Positions 16,429 to 24,111 of a stretch of DNA of 50,414 bases are shown here, in pieces; the first letter of the stretch is position 1; each line of letters starts with the position of its first letter. The notes under the pieces were generated by a model. That model made no database searches. It saw only the letters and a program-made list of their open reading frames with translations, and was not told the DNA's origin. Origin of the DNA: JAFECT01 sp964432415 (GTDB lineage: Bacteria > Pseudomonadota > Alphaproteobacteria > Caulobacterales > Caulobacteraceae). The stretch is taken from positions 1-50,414 of the forward strand of contig CAYSNW010000024.1 in assembly GCA_964432415.1 (NCBI GenBank), given 5' to 3'. The position numbers and the translations under genes are program-made.

Positions 16429-17157
16429 TCAGAGCGCCCGGAACCAGGCCTCGAGCGCCCTCGCCTCGGCCCGCAGGCCCTCGACCCGCGCGGCGGCCTC
16501 CTCGTCCACGCCCCAGCGCTCTTCCTGGAAGATTTCGTCCAGACGCGACAGCTGAAGCGCTGCTTCCCCGTCCAGCCGGCCGCGGGCCAGGGCCAGGGCC
16601 AGGACCGCGGAGCCGAACAGCGACGCCGCCCAGGCCAGCCCCGCCAGGCCGAAATCGTCGAATTCCAGCGCCAGAGCCCGCACGCGCGCCACGGTCTGCG
16701 CCGGCTGAGGTCGATGGATCAGGCCACGGACCCGCACGAAAGCGAGGCCGAGGTCCGATTCGGCCCAGTCGAGCCAGGGTCCCCACGCTTCCTCCTCGCG
16801 CCGGATCAGGCCGTCCGGCCCTTCGGCGAAGTAGCAGAGCGCATCGGAGCCGGCGTAGGCGGCGACCTCGTCGGCCACGGCCTCGCGGGCGTCCGCGATA
16901 CGGTCGATGGCGGTGAAGGCCAGACGCGTGGCCGGCATGGTGGCGGTGAGGATGAACTCGCCCTGGGCCGCCCATTCGGCCGCCACCAGCGCCGCCAACG
17001 CCTCGCTGGGCAGCACCAGCCGCCGCCCGCCTGGGCTCTGAGGCGTGCGGCCGTCCAGGGTCACCGGCCAGCCCGCATCGCCGCGCGCGCCAACCCCAGC
17101 CTCCTTCCAGAAGCGTTTGGCGTGGGCGGCGGATTCGGCCTTCGCGCGTGTGAACAT
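16429..17157 (-). CDS. ATP12 family F1-ATPase assembly chaperone
   Basis: A 242-residue protein of the ATP12 family, which in mitochondria and alphaproteobacteria helps assemble the F1 alpha subunit of ATP synthase. Signatures are RFWKEAGV near the N-terminus, the region WPVTLDGRTPQSPGGRRLVLP, the central EWAAQGE and ATRLAFTAIDR, and SDALCYFAEGP. Start ATG 17157 (MFTRAKAES) fits the family length; further upstream in-frame starts add an Arg-rich stretch. In many Rhizobiales this gene follows a HAD phosphatase and rluC; here those lie about 7 kb and more away (23437-29276). Confidence 0.88.
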   Translation of the reverse strand: MFTRAKAESAAHAKRFWKEAGVGARGDAGWPVTLDGRTPQSPGGRRLVLPSEALAALVAAEWAAQGEFILTATMPATRLAFTAIDRIADAREAVADEVAAYAGSDALCYFAEGPDGLIRREEEAWGPWLDWAESDLGLAFVRVRGLIHRPQPAQTVARVRALALEFDDFGLAGLAWAASLFGSAVLALALARGRLDGEAALQLSRLDEIFQEERWGVDEEAAARVEGLRAEARALEAWFRAL

Positions 17158-17240
17158 GACTTTCGGATCCGATCGGGCGCATCTTCGACGGAACCGACGA
17201 GGACGCCCCGTTGAAATTGGCGGGGTGGGAGAGAGTGCTG

Positions 17241-18695
17241 ATGGCTCAGAATTCAAGCGAACTGCAAGCGGCGATCGCGGCGAACCGGTTTGGCCTGGGC
17301 GCCAAGCCCGGGGAAATCGCCGTCGCGAAGGGCGACCCCAAGGGTTGGCTGATCCGCCAGATCCGGCCGGAGGGGGCCGATCAGCCGGTCGGGCAGTTCC
17401 CCAATTCCCGCGAACGGCTGGTGGCCTTCTACGCGTATCAGCGCGAGCGCCAGCAGGCGCGGCGCAGCGCAGCGCGCACCCAGGCGCCGGCGACCGCCGC
17501 CCAGCCCATGACCGAGACGGCGGCCGAACCCGGCAAGCCCGGCGCGCCCGACTCCAAGGCCCAGGCGGCGGAGTTCCAGGCGGCGCTCCGAGACATCACC
17601 CAGGACATCGGCAAGGAATTCCTCGCCCGCTGCCAGCTGGCCTGCAACACCGACGCGGCCTTCCGCGAGCGCTGGGCCCTGTTCTGGTTCAACCACTTCA
17701 CGGTCTCAGCGGTGAAGCTGCAGTCCGGCGTGATCGCCAACGCCTTCGAGCGCGAAGCCATCCGCCCGCACGTCTTCGGCCGGTTCGAAGACATGCTGGT
17801 GGCCTCCAGCCGCCACCCGGCCATGCTGCTCTACCTCGACCAGGCCCGCTCCTTCGGTCCCAACAGCCGGCGCGGACGCTTCGGCAAGGCGGGGCTGAAC
17901 GAGAACCTCGCGCGCGAGATCATGGAGCTGCACACGGTCGGGCCGGCGTCCGGCTACACCCAGGCCGACGTCACCGAGTTCGCCCGCGCCATGACCGGCT
18001 GGTCGGTGGGCGGGCCGGGCCAGGCCGGCGCGACCCAGGGCGCCTACAACTTCCTCGACCAGGGCCATGAGCCCGGCTCGCGCCGGATCATGGGCAAGAC
18101 CTATCCGGACCATGGCGAGAGCCAGGCCCACGCGGTTATGGTCGACCTGGCGGCCAACCCCTTCACGGCACGGCGCATCGCCAAGAAGATCGCGGTCCAT
18201 TTCGTCGCCGACGACCCGCCGCCGCGCCTGGTCCAGCATCTGAGCGACGCCTGGATCAGCTCCGGCGGGCGGCTGGACGTGGTCGCGCGCGCGCTCATCG
18301 AGGCGCCCGACGCCTGGGACCCGCAGCCGCACAAGTTCAAGACGCCCTACGAATTCGTGGTCTCCTGCTACCGCGCCGTCGACAGTCGGCCGGCCACCCT
18401 CGATCCGCTGGCCATCCTCACTGCGCTGGGCCAGAAGCCGATGAGCGCCAACTCGCCCAAGGGCTGGGATGACACCGCCGACGGCTGGGCCGCGCCGGAC
18501 GCCATCATCAAGCGGCTGGAGTTCGCCAAGGGTTTCGCCGCCAAGGCCGGGCCCCTGGTCGATCCCATCGCCGTGGCCCATTCGGCGCTCGGCGCGCGGC
18601 TGGGCGAGCGTTCCGACCTGGCCATCACCCGTGCCGAGAGCAAGTCCGAGTCGCTTGCCCTGCTGTTCATGTCTCCGGAGTTTCAACGCCGATGA
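17241..18695 (+). CDS. DUF1800 family protein
   Basis: A 484-residue protein of the DUF1800 family. Hallmarks are ANRFGLG near the N-terminus, WALFWFNHFTVS, a middle segment NENLAREIMELHTVG with YTQADVTEFARAMTGW, and KTPYEFVVSCYRA. Family members are usually encoded directly beside DUF1501 genes, as here; their function is unknown. The ATG at 17241 is preceded by GGGAGAGAG. No signal peptide is seen. The stop overlaps the DUF1501 start by 4 bp (ATGA). Confidence 0.9.
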   Translation: MAQNSSELQAAIAANRFGLGAKPGEIAVAKGDPKGWLIRQIRPEGADQPVGQFPNSRERLVAFYAYQRERQQARRSAARTQAPATAAQPMTETAAEPGKPGAPDSKAQAAEFQAALRDITQDIGKEFLARCQLACNTDAAFRERWALFWFNHFTVSAVKLQSGVIANAFEREAIRPHVFGRFEDMLVASSRHPAMLLYLDQARSFGPNSRRGRFGKAGLNENLAREIMELHTVGPASGYTQADVTEFARAMTGWSVGGPGQAGATQGAYNFLDQGHEPGSRRIMGKTYPDHGESQAHAVMVDLAANPFTARRIAKKIAVHFVADDPPPRLVQHLSDAWISSGGRLDVVARALIEAPDAWDPQPHKFKTPYEFVVSCYRAVDSRPATLDPLAILTALGQKPMSANSPKGWDDTADGWAAPDAIIKRLEFAKGFAAKAGPLVDPIAVAHSALGARLGERSDLAITRAESKSESLALLFMSPEFQRR

Positions 18696-19909
18696 CCCGC
18701 GATCTGAAAACCTTCCGCATGAATCGCCGCGCCCTGCTGGGCGCCATGGCGGGCGTCTCCATAACCTTCGCAGGCCGCTCCGCGCAGGCGGCCGGTTCGG
18801 GCCGCAAGAAGCTGGTGGTGATCATCGCCCGCGGCGGCCTGGACGGCCTGTCCGTCACCCCGCCCTACGGCGACCCCAACTATGCGGCCCTGCGCGGCCA
18901 GCTGGCCTACGGCCTGCCGGGCGCCACCGGAGGCGTGCTGAAGCTCGACTCGACCTTCGGCCTGCACCCCGCCCTGCCCTCGCTGCACGCCATGGCGCTG
19001 GCGGGCGAGGCTCGCTTTGCACCGTCGGTCGCCATTCCCGACCGCATCCGGTCGCACTTCGAAGCCCAGGACCTGCTGGAGAACGGCACCACCACCGTGT
19101 ACGGAACCTCGGTCGGCTGGCTGAACCGCTCGCTGACGGCGCTGGGCACCACCCGCGCCCTGTCGGTCGGCGCCACGGCGCCTCTGGTGATCCGCGGGCC
19201 GGTGCAGGCCGCCTCCTGGTCCCCCGGCCCCGCCCTGCCCCAGGGCGACCGCGTGGCCTCGATCCTGATGGACCTCTACAAGGACGACCCGCTGCTGGCC
19301 CCGGCCCTGTCTTCGGGCCTGTCGGCGGAAGCCATGGCGGAAAGCGCCATGGGCGGCGGCGACACCTCGGCCATGGGCCAGACCAACGCCCGCGGCCAGG
19401 CCCGGCGCAACGATGTGCGCGCGCTCGGCCAGACCGTGTCGAAGTTCATGCGCGCGCCGGACGGCCCGGACATCGTGGCCCTGTCGCTGGACGGCTACGA
19501 CACGCACGCCGGCCAGGTGGCCCAGCTCGCCGCCCGCCTGCCCTTCGTCGACCAGCTCTACGCTGGCCTGAAGGAAGGGCTCGGACCCATGTGGGGCGAC
19601 ACCGCCATCGTCATGGCCACCGAGTTCGGGCGCACCGCGCGCACCAACGGCACCGGCGGCACCGACCACGGCACTGCCTCGACCCTGATACTGGCGGGCG
19701 GCGCACTGAAGAGCGGCGGCATCGTGGGCGACTGGCCGACGCTGAACAGCTCGGCCCTGTTCGAGAACCGGGACCTGGCCCCGACGCTCGACGTCCGCTC
19801 GGTCTACAAGGGCCTGCTGCGCGACCACGTCGGCGTGGACCGGGCCAGGCTCGACACCATGGTGTTCCCCGACAGCGCCGGCGTGCGGCCGGTCGAGGGG
19901 CTCGTCTGA
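18692..19909 (+). CDS. DUF1501 family protein, Tat-exported
   Basis: A 405-residue protein of the DUF1501 (sulfatase-like fold) family. The N-terminus has a Tat-type signal (MNRRALLGAMAGVSITFAG) cut near AQA. The core shows VVIIARGGLDGLS, the LDGYDTHAGQ segment and TEFGRTARTNGTGGTDHG, which resemble metal-binding loops of the alkaline-phosphatase superfamily. It is therefore probably a periplasmic hydrolase-like protein, translated in step with its DUF1800 partner. The two are assumed to work together because they co-occur, but no reaction is known. Confidence 0.9.
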   Translation: MTRDLKTFRMNRRALLGAMAGVSITFAGRSAQAAGSGRKKLVVIIARGGLDGLSVTPPYGDPNYAALRGQLAYGLPGATGGVLKLDSTFGLHPALPSLHAMALAGEARFAPSVAIPDRIRSHFEAQDLLENGTTTVYGTSVGWLNRSLTALGTTRALSVGATAPLVIRGPVQAASWSPGPALPQGDRVASILMDLYKDDPLLAPALSSGLSAEAMAESAMGGGDTSAMGQTNARGQARRNDVRALGQTVSKFMRAPDGPDIVALSLDGYDTHAGQVAQLAARLPFVDQLYAGLKEGLGPMWGDTAIVMATEFGRTARTNGTGGTDHGTASTLILAGGALKSGGIVGDWPTLNSSALFENRDLAPTLDVRSVYKGLLRDHVGVDRARLDTMVFPDSAGVRPVEGLV

Positions 19910-20030
19910 TTTCCGGGGACGGCTGCGCAACCCTGGAGGGCTTCCCCCGACGACCGCTTCTGCCCCCCCGTTTAAGCGGTCTTCACCTCCCGCGCCGCCG
20001 TCCCCACCAACCCTTCCTGAGGCCGGGGCT

Positions 20031-20057
20031 GGAAACCGGACCGGCGCGCACGCGTTT
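20031..20057 (+). promoter_or_regulatory. EcfG/SigT-like promoter candidate for the small basic protein
   Basis: GGAAAC (20031-20036) is followed after 16 bp by CGTTT (20053-20057), 32 bp before the ATG at 20090. The general-stress consensus is GGAAC-N16/17-CGTT; the -35 differs by one A. The 180-bp gap also holds an inverted repeat GACCGCTT/AAGCGGTC (19952-19981) that could end the DUF1501 transcript, though without a T run. Confidence 0.33.
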
Positions 20058-20089
20058 GACGCAGACCACGCACGCCAGGAGCCGATGTC

Positions 20090-20296
20090 ATGGCCGAGCT
20101 GACCACCCGGGGCCGCAATCGCCTGCCCGCCAAGGATTTCGCTGAGCCCGAAAAGCGCGCCTATCCGATCGAGGACAAGGCTCACGCCCGCAACGCCAAG
20201 GCGCGCGCCAGCCAGGCCGTAAAGGCCGACCGCATGTCCAAAGCCGAAGAGAAGAAGATCGATCGCAAGGCGGATCGGGTGCTCTCAAAGCACTGA
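20090..20296 (+). CDS. small basic protein of the DUF6582-like group
   Basis: A 68-residue, very charged protein. The motif RNRLPAKDFAEPEKRAYPI followed by DKAHARNAKARASQ is shared by small alphaproteobacterial proteins that I recall as DUF6582-like. The C-terminal half is Lys-rich and helical. Function unknown; some relatives occur near stress or phage genes. The start is supported by CAGGAG at 20078-20083. It stands alone between the DUF1501 gene and a convergent regulator gene. Confidence 0.75.
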   Translation: MAELTTRGRNRLPAKDFAEPEKRAYPIEDKAHARNAKARASQAVKADRMSKAEEKKIDRKADRVLSKH

Positions 20297-20314
20297 TCCT
20301 GGGGCGAGGCCTCG

Positions 20315-20551
20315 CTAGAGGTCGGCGCCGTCGACGCCGTCTCCGGGATGATTGATGACGCTGAAGTCCGAGGATTTCATGCGGCCGTCGGCGACGGTGA
20401 CGCCTTCGGCCGCGAGACCGCGCTTGAGCAGCTCACGGATGGCGGCGGCGCGGCTCGGCATGCGGCGCTGGAAGCGCCAGTCGTCGAGCGCGGCCAGTTC
20501 CTCCCCCGACAGCATGATCTGTAGCCTTTCCGGGCGTGACAGCTCGGACAT
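20315..20551 (-). CDS. small ribbon-helix-helix-type DNA-binding protein
   Basis: A 78-residue protein. The pattern RLQIMLSGEELAALDDWR followed by RMPSRAAAIRELLKRGL fits a ribbon-helix-helix fold: one strand and two helices, which would bind DNA as a dimer. The C-terminal 25 residues are acidic and probably flexible. GGGAGG lies just upstream of the ATG at 20551. It may control itself or the divergent kinase gene through the AT-rich gap between them. No toxin gene lies next to it, so an antitoxin role is not supported. Confidence 0.75.
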   Translation of the reverse strand: MSELSRPERLQIMLSGEELAALDDWRFQRRMPSRAAAIRELLKRGLAAEGVTVADGRMKSSDFSVINHPGDGVDGADL

Positions 20552-20863
20552 CCCTGCCTCCCACTGCGGTTGCGGCGCAGCTTCCTCTCGTACAATGCAT
20601 TAAGAGCAAAAGGGTTCAAGAGCTCCTCCTACTCATTAGCCAAACTTGGCGTACTGGGCGCATGGGACCGACAAGTCATTTCAGACTAAGTCACCGCAAA
20701 ACTTGTCAAGCAAGTTACCGGCACATCATGACAAGAACAGCGAATTGGTATTGGTAGCCTAATTGACCCACTTGATTATGATCACCCTGCATTATTCTTA
20801 ATTTTAACTTGCAATTCTCTTCTCAGGCGAGCATGATCAGGGCTTGCAGACTAGGCACCCGCC
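20552..20863. other. AT-rich divergent intergenic region with GACAAG repeats
   Basis: This 312-bp gap between divergent genes is clearly AT-richer than its surroundings, mainly from about 20590 to 20860. It contains GACAAGT (20670-20676), its reverse complement ACTTGTC (20701-20707) and GACAAG (20730-20735), with centres roughly 30 bp apart, or about three helical turns. ACTTG-N5-CAAGT (20701-20715) forms a small palindrome. AT runs at 20791-20810 and a TATGAT (20777-20782) could serve promoters toward the kinase gene. No convincing coding frame or structured RNA was seen. Confidence 0.5.
20591..20619 (-). promoter_or_regulatory. candidate promoter of the small DNA-binding protein gene
   Basis: On the minus strand TTGAAC (20619-20614) is separated by 17 bp from ATTGTA (20596-20591), about 40 bp before the ATG at 20551. 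Both boxes are partial matches to the primary sigma pattern. Confidence 0.3.
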
Positions 20864-21550
20864 ATGGCTCTCGATTCCTTAACTGATAATCGGCCCCCCA
20901 CCCCCCCGTTGCTCGAGGCACGGGAAGCGCATCTCCGCATCGCCGACAATCTCGGCTGGCTCGCGGGACTGGTGCGCGTGCAGGCGGCCGGACATCGGGG
21001 CGATCTAAATCAGGCGAACGCGCGTCTGATGCTGCGGGGGGTCGGAACCCGCCTGGAGGACCTCGGCCGGTTTCATCGCGCCCTGTCGCAAGGATCCGCG
21101 GAGGGAAAGGCGAACCTGGCCGATCACCTGGCGTCGATCTGCGACGTGGTGGAGCAAAGCTGCACGCTGGAGCGGCCGGTCGATCTGTCGTGCGACGCCC
21201 ACCCGGTTGAACTGGACCTTGAGCGGGCCAATCTGATCGGGCTGTTCGTCTCCGAGCTGGTGACCAACGCCCTGAAGTTCGCGCACCCTGCTGCGGCGCC
21301 CGGCCGGATCGAGGTGCGCTGCCGCACCGCGGGCAGGCGCGCCGTGACCATCAGCGTGGCCGACGACGGTGTCGGACTGCCCGAATCCTTTGACCCGGCG
21401 ATCGACGGTGGTTTCGGCTTCGCAGTCGTCCGCTCCCTGGCCGAACGGCTCGGCGCCGCACTGGAGTTCCAGAGCGGGGGGCTGGGCCTGACCGTGCGCC
21501 TCACTGTCCCGATTTCCCCAAACCCGTCACGGCCCCGGGCCGTTCTCTAG
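20864..21550 (+). CDS. short histidine-kinase-like protein without sensor domain
   Basis: A 228-residue soluble protein with a HisKA_2/HWE-like dimerisation region (about 15-85) and a GHKL ATPase domain (about 100-220). ATP-binding motifs are present: N-box LFVSELVTNALKFA, G1 VADDGVGLPE and G2 GGFGFAVVRSLAERLGA. In the H-box, EAHLRIADNLGW aligns with the family EIHHRVKNNLQ pattern. The His that normally precedes RV is Leu, although the preceding His remains. It may be a phosphotransferase, an anti-sigma-type kinase or an inactive partner rather than a standard kinase. No membrane segment or PAS domain is present. A C6-A-C7 run lies at 20893-20906 near the start. Confidence 0.78.
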   Translation: MALDSLTDNRPPTPPLLEAREAHLRIADNLGWLAGLVRVQAAGHRGDLNQANARLMLRGVGTRLEDLGRFHRALSQGSAEGKANLADHLASICDVVEQSCTLERPVDLSCDAHPVELDLERANLIGLFVSELVTNALKFAHPAAAPGRIEVRCRTAGRRAVTISVADDGVGLPESFDPAIDGGFGFAVVRSLAERLGAALEFQSGGLGLTVRLTVPISPNPSRPRAVL

Positions 21551-21562
21551 TCCCCGATCGGA

Positions 21563-21799
21563 ATGCCCATGCGTGTTTTCCAGCTCTACATCCACGACAA
21601 CCGCTACTCGGTCCCGACACTCAGCCTCGTCACCGCGACCGATCCCGAAGACGCGCGGGCGCTGGCCCTGTCGCTGATGGCGGAACGGGAACATCACCTG
21701 GGCGTGGAGGTCTTCGAAGCCGGCGCGCGCCTGTTCGGACTGGGCTCCCTCGCCTCTTCCGACCTTTTTCCGGCGCCGTTCGCGAGCATGGCGGAATAG
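21563..21799 (+). CDS. small protein of unknown function
   Basis: A 78-residue protein, 12 bp after the kinase-like gene on the same strand and probably co-transcribed. It starts MRVFQLYIHDNRYSVPTL (after two extra residues) and has one predicted helix, DPEDARALALSLMAEREH, suggesting a small alpha/beta fold. No family recognised and no signal peptide. A second ATG two codons on is an alternative start. Confidence 0.65.
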   Translation: MPMRVFQLYIHDNRYSVPTLSLVTATDPEDARALALSLMAEREHHLGVEVFEAGARLFGLGSLASSDLFPAPFASMAE

Positions 21800-21806
21800 G
21801 CGCCCG

Positions 21807-22538
21807 CTATTTCGCGAACACCGACGCGAGATCCAATTCGCCCATGAGCCGATAGCCGCCAACAGCCAGGTCGCTCGGGAGCTCGAGGCCACCGATCCGA
21901 TCGCGATGCAGGGCGGTGACGTGATTGCCCACCGCGGCGAACATGCGCCGTACTTGATGATAACGGCCCTCGGTGATGGTCAGGTGGGCCTCGCGCGGCC
22001 CCAGGACCTCGAGCATCGCCGGCAGCAAGGGCCTGTCCTCACCCTCGAGCATCAGCTCCCCCGAGGCGAAACGCTTGCCCTCCTCGCCTTCCAGCGGCCG
22101 ATCCAGGGTCACCCGGTAGCGCTTGGCGACATGGCTGCGCGGGGAAATGATCCGGTGCAGCAGGGCGCCGTCGTCGGTCAGCAGCAGCAGGCCGGACGTG
22201 TCCTTGTCCAGGCGACCGACCGTGGAGAGCGCCGGGTCGCGCCGCCGCCAACGATCCGGGAACAGCTCGTAGACCAGCTCGCCCGCCTCCTTGTGCGAGC
22301 AGGTCACCCCCACCGGCTTGTTCAGCATCAGCGCCATGCCGGGCAAGGGATCGAGCGGCGCGCCCCGCACCTTCAGGCGGAATGGCAGATCCGGCGTCAG
22401 GGCGATGCGCCGGTCGGCGTCCTCGACCTCCGCGCCGTCAAAGGTGATCAGGCCCGCCCGCGCCAGCTGCTGCGCCTCACGGCGCGAGCCGTAGCCCAGG
22501 TTGGACAGCAGCCGGTCGAGCCGCAGGGCCTTGCTCAT
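21807..22538 (-). CDS. rsuA: RsuA-family 16S rRNA pseudouridine synthase
   Basis: A 243-residue enzyme that isomerises a uridine, in RsuA of Escherichia coli U516 of 16S rRNA. An S4 RNA-binding domain (about 5-60, LDRLLSNLGYGSRREAQQL) is followed by the catalytic domain with GRLDKDTSG; the catalytic Asp is residue 111. LNKPVGVTCSH and GRYHQVRRMFAAVGN are typical of the RsuA group. RluE/RluF-type specificity cannot be excluded. It is the last gene of the coupled chain that begins at crcB; its ATG overlaps the previous stop (ATGA). Confidence 0.92.
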   Translation of the reverse strand: MSKALRLDRLLSNLGYGSRREAQQLARAGLITFDGAEVEDADRRIALTPDLPFRLKVRGAPLDPLPGMALMLNKPVGVTCSHKEAGELVYELFPDRWRRRDPALSTVGRLDKDTSGLLLLTDDGALLHRIISPRSHVAKRYRVTLDRPLEGEEGKRFASGELMLEGEDRPLLPAMLEVLGPREAHLTITEGRYHQVRRMFAAVGNHVTALHRDRIGGLELPSDLAVGGYRLMGELDLASVFAK

Positions 22539-23440
22539 CGCCGGGCCTCATAGACCTTGAAGCCATTGGCCTCGGCCCGGCGTTCGACCTTCTCGAAGAC
22601 CTCGCCCAGCACACCCTCGTAAGGCAGGTGCCGGTTGGCGGTGATCCAAAGGGTTCCGCCCTTGCGCAGGGCCGCGTGGGCGCGTCGGATGAAGGCCTGG
22701 CCCAGCGCCCGGTCCTCGGCTCCGCCGTCGTGGAACGGCGGGTTCATGACCACGAAGTCGAGATTCTCCAGCACCGGCGGCGCCCTGCGCGCATCGGCCC
22801 AGACGATCTCGACGCGCGGGTCGGCAATATTGCGGCGCGCGGCTTCCACCGCGCGGCGGTCGATGTCGATCAGAGTCAGGTGTTCGACCCCTGAGGAGGC
22901 CAGCACGGCGCGCGCCAGCACCCCGAGACCGCATCCCAGGTCGGCGCCGCGGCCGGCGAGTTCGGGCAGTAGCTCGATCAGCAAGGCCGTGCCCGGATCG
23001 ATCCGGTCCCAGCTGAACACCCCCGGCTGAGTCCACAGGTCCAGCGCCTCCATCCGGCGCGGGGCGCCCGCGGCCATCGCCGCGTCGAGCGCCGTCAGGT
23101 CAGAGGGCCGCTCGGCGTAACAGATGCGGTGGTGGGCCTTGGAGGTCTCCCCGACCTCGCAGCCGAACGCCTCAAGCTCCGAACGCAGGCGCGAACCGCC
23201 CCGATCCTTCGGCGCCAGGGCGACGAGCGAGGCTCCGGGCGCCAGGGCGCGCAAAGCCAGCGCCAGCACGTAGCGGCGCTCGATCGTCCCCGGCGGCGCC
23301 AGCACCGTCGCAGCGTCGGCGCTGCCGGTGTCCAGACTTTCCAGCGCAACGGCCCCGGGGATCAGCGGCGAGACCTGGAGGGCGTCCTTCGCGACCGGTG
23401 CCACCACCGAGGGAGGCGCGCCATAAACCAGTGGGCTCAT
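22535..23440 (-). CDS. RsmC-like class I methyltransferase
   Basis: A 301-residue methyltransferase with the RsmC/RlmG layout: a degenerate N-terminal half (about 1-150) and a catalytic C-terminal half. Motif I is GADLGCGLGVLARAVL (about 185) and the target-base motif is NPPFHDGG, which is characteristic of 16S rRNA G1207 methyltransferase and its relatives. The N-terminal half is shorter than in Escherichia coli RsmC, so the exact rRNA site is uncertain. It overlaps rsuA downstream and the HAD gene upstream by 4 bp each. Confidence 0.85.
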   Translation of the reverse strand: MSPLVYGAPPSVVAPVAKDALQVSPLIPGAVALESLDTGSADAATVLAPPGTIERRYVLALALRALAPGASLVALAPKDRGGSRLRSELEAFGCEVGETSKAHHRICYAERPSDLTALDAAMAAGAPRRMEALDLWTQPGVFSWDRIDPGTALLIELLPELAGRGADLGCGLGVLARAVLASSGVEHLTLIDIDRRAVEAARRNIADPRVEIVWADARRAPPVLENLDFVVMNPPFHDGGAEDRALGQAFIRRAHAALRKGGTLWITANRHLPYEGVLGEVFEKVERRAEANGFKVYEARR

Positions 23441-24111
23441 GCCGGCGCCCCAGCGAAGGCGTCCAGCCGCTCGGCCAGCTCCGCGAAGGTTTCGGCCACG
23501 TGATCGGCCCCGCCGTCGAGGATTTCCTGATGGGTGTGGAAGCCCCAGCTCACCCCCTGGGCCCGCACGCCCGCCCGGCGCGCCATCTGCATGTCGTGGG
23601 CGGTGTCGCCGATCATGATCGTGCGCTCCGGCCCCTCTCCCATCGCCCTCATCGCCTCGACCAGCATGGCCGGATGCGGCTTGCCCGGGCCGTCGTCGGC
23701 GCAATGGGTGGTGTCGAACACGTCGGCCCAGCGGTAGCGCTGCAGCATGCGATTGACGCCGCGGCGGGAGTTGCCGGTGGCCATGGCGATGGCCCAGCCT
23801 TCGGCCTTGAGCCGGTCCAGCAGGGCGGCGGCGCCCTCGTAGAGCGGTTCGTGGAAGGCGGGGTCGGAGTTCATGCGCAGGAACGAGGCCTGGAACCGCG
23901 CGGTGAAGGCGTCCAGCCCGGCCGCGTCCAGGTGCGGCGCCAAGGTTCCGAGGCCCTCGCGCAGCGACAGTCCGACCATCTGGCGCACGGCGTCGTAGCC
24001 GGGCTCGGGCAGGCCGACGTCCGCGGCCGCCTCGACCGAGGCCTTCAGGATCGTGGCCCGGGAGTCGACCAGGGTGCCGTCCACATCGAAGACCGCCAAA
24101 CCGGGTCTCAT
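23437..24111 (-). CDS. HAD-IA family phosphatase
   Basis: A 224-residue hydrolase of the phosphoglycolate-phosphatase-like HAD group. Motif I is DVDGTLVDS (Asp nucleophile and acid), motif II ATGNSRRG, motif III KPHP and motif IV IGDTAHDMQMA. A helical cap lies between motifs I and II. In many alphaproteobacteria a gene of this type sits between rluC and ATP12. Here it follows three oxygenase genes instead. The start ATG overlaps the upstream oxygenase stop (ATGA). The substrate is unknown. Confidence 0.9.
   Translation of the reverse strand: MRPGLAVFDVDGTLVDSRATILKASVEAAADVGLPEPGYDAVRQMVGLSLREGLGTLAPHLDAAGLDAFTARFQASFLRMNSDPAFHEPLYEGAAALLDRLKAEGWAIAMATGNSRRGVNRMLQRYRWADVFDTTHCADDGPGKPHPAMLVEAMRAMGEGPERTIMIGDTAHDMQMARRAGVRAQGVSWGFHTHQEILDGGADHVAETFAELAERLDAFAGAPA

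Noticed and set aside
20536..20757. 73-codon plus-strand frame running into the AT-rich gap
   Set aside because: No ribosome binding site, no recognisable fold, and it begins inside the opposite-strand DNA-binding gene; the gap looks regulatory.
20798..20807. CtrA-type site (two TTAA boxes)
   Set aside because: The boxes are 2 bp apart, whereas the CtrA consensus needs 7 bp between them.
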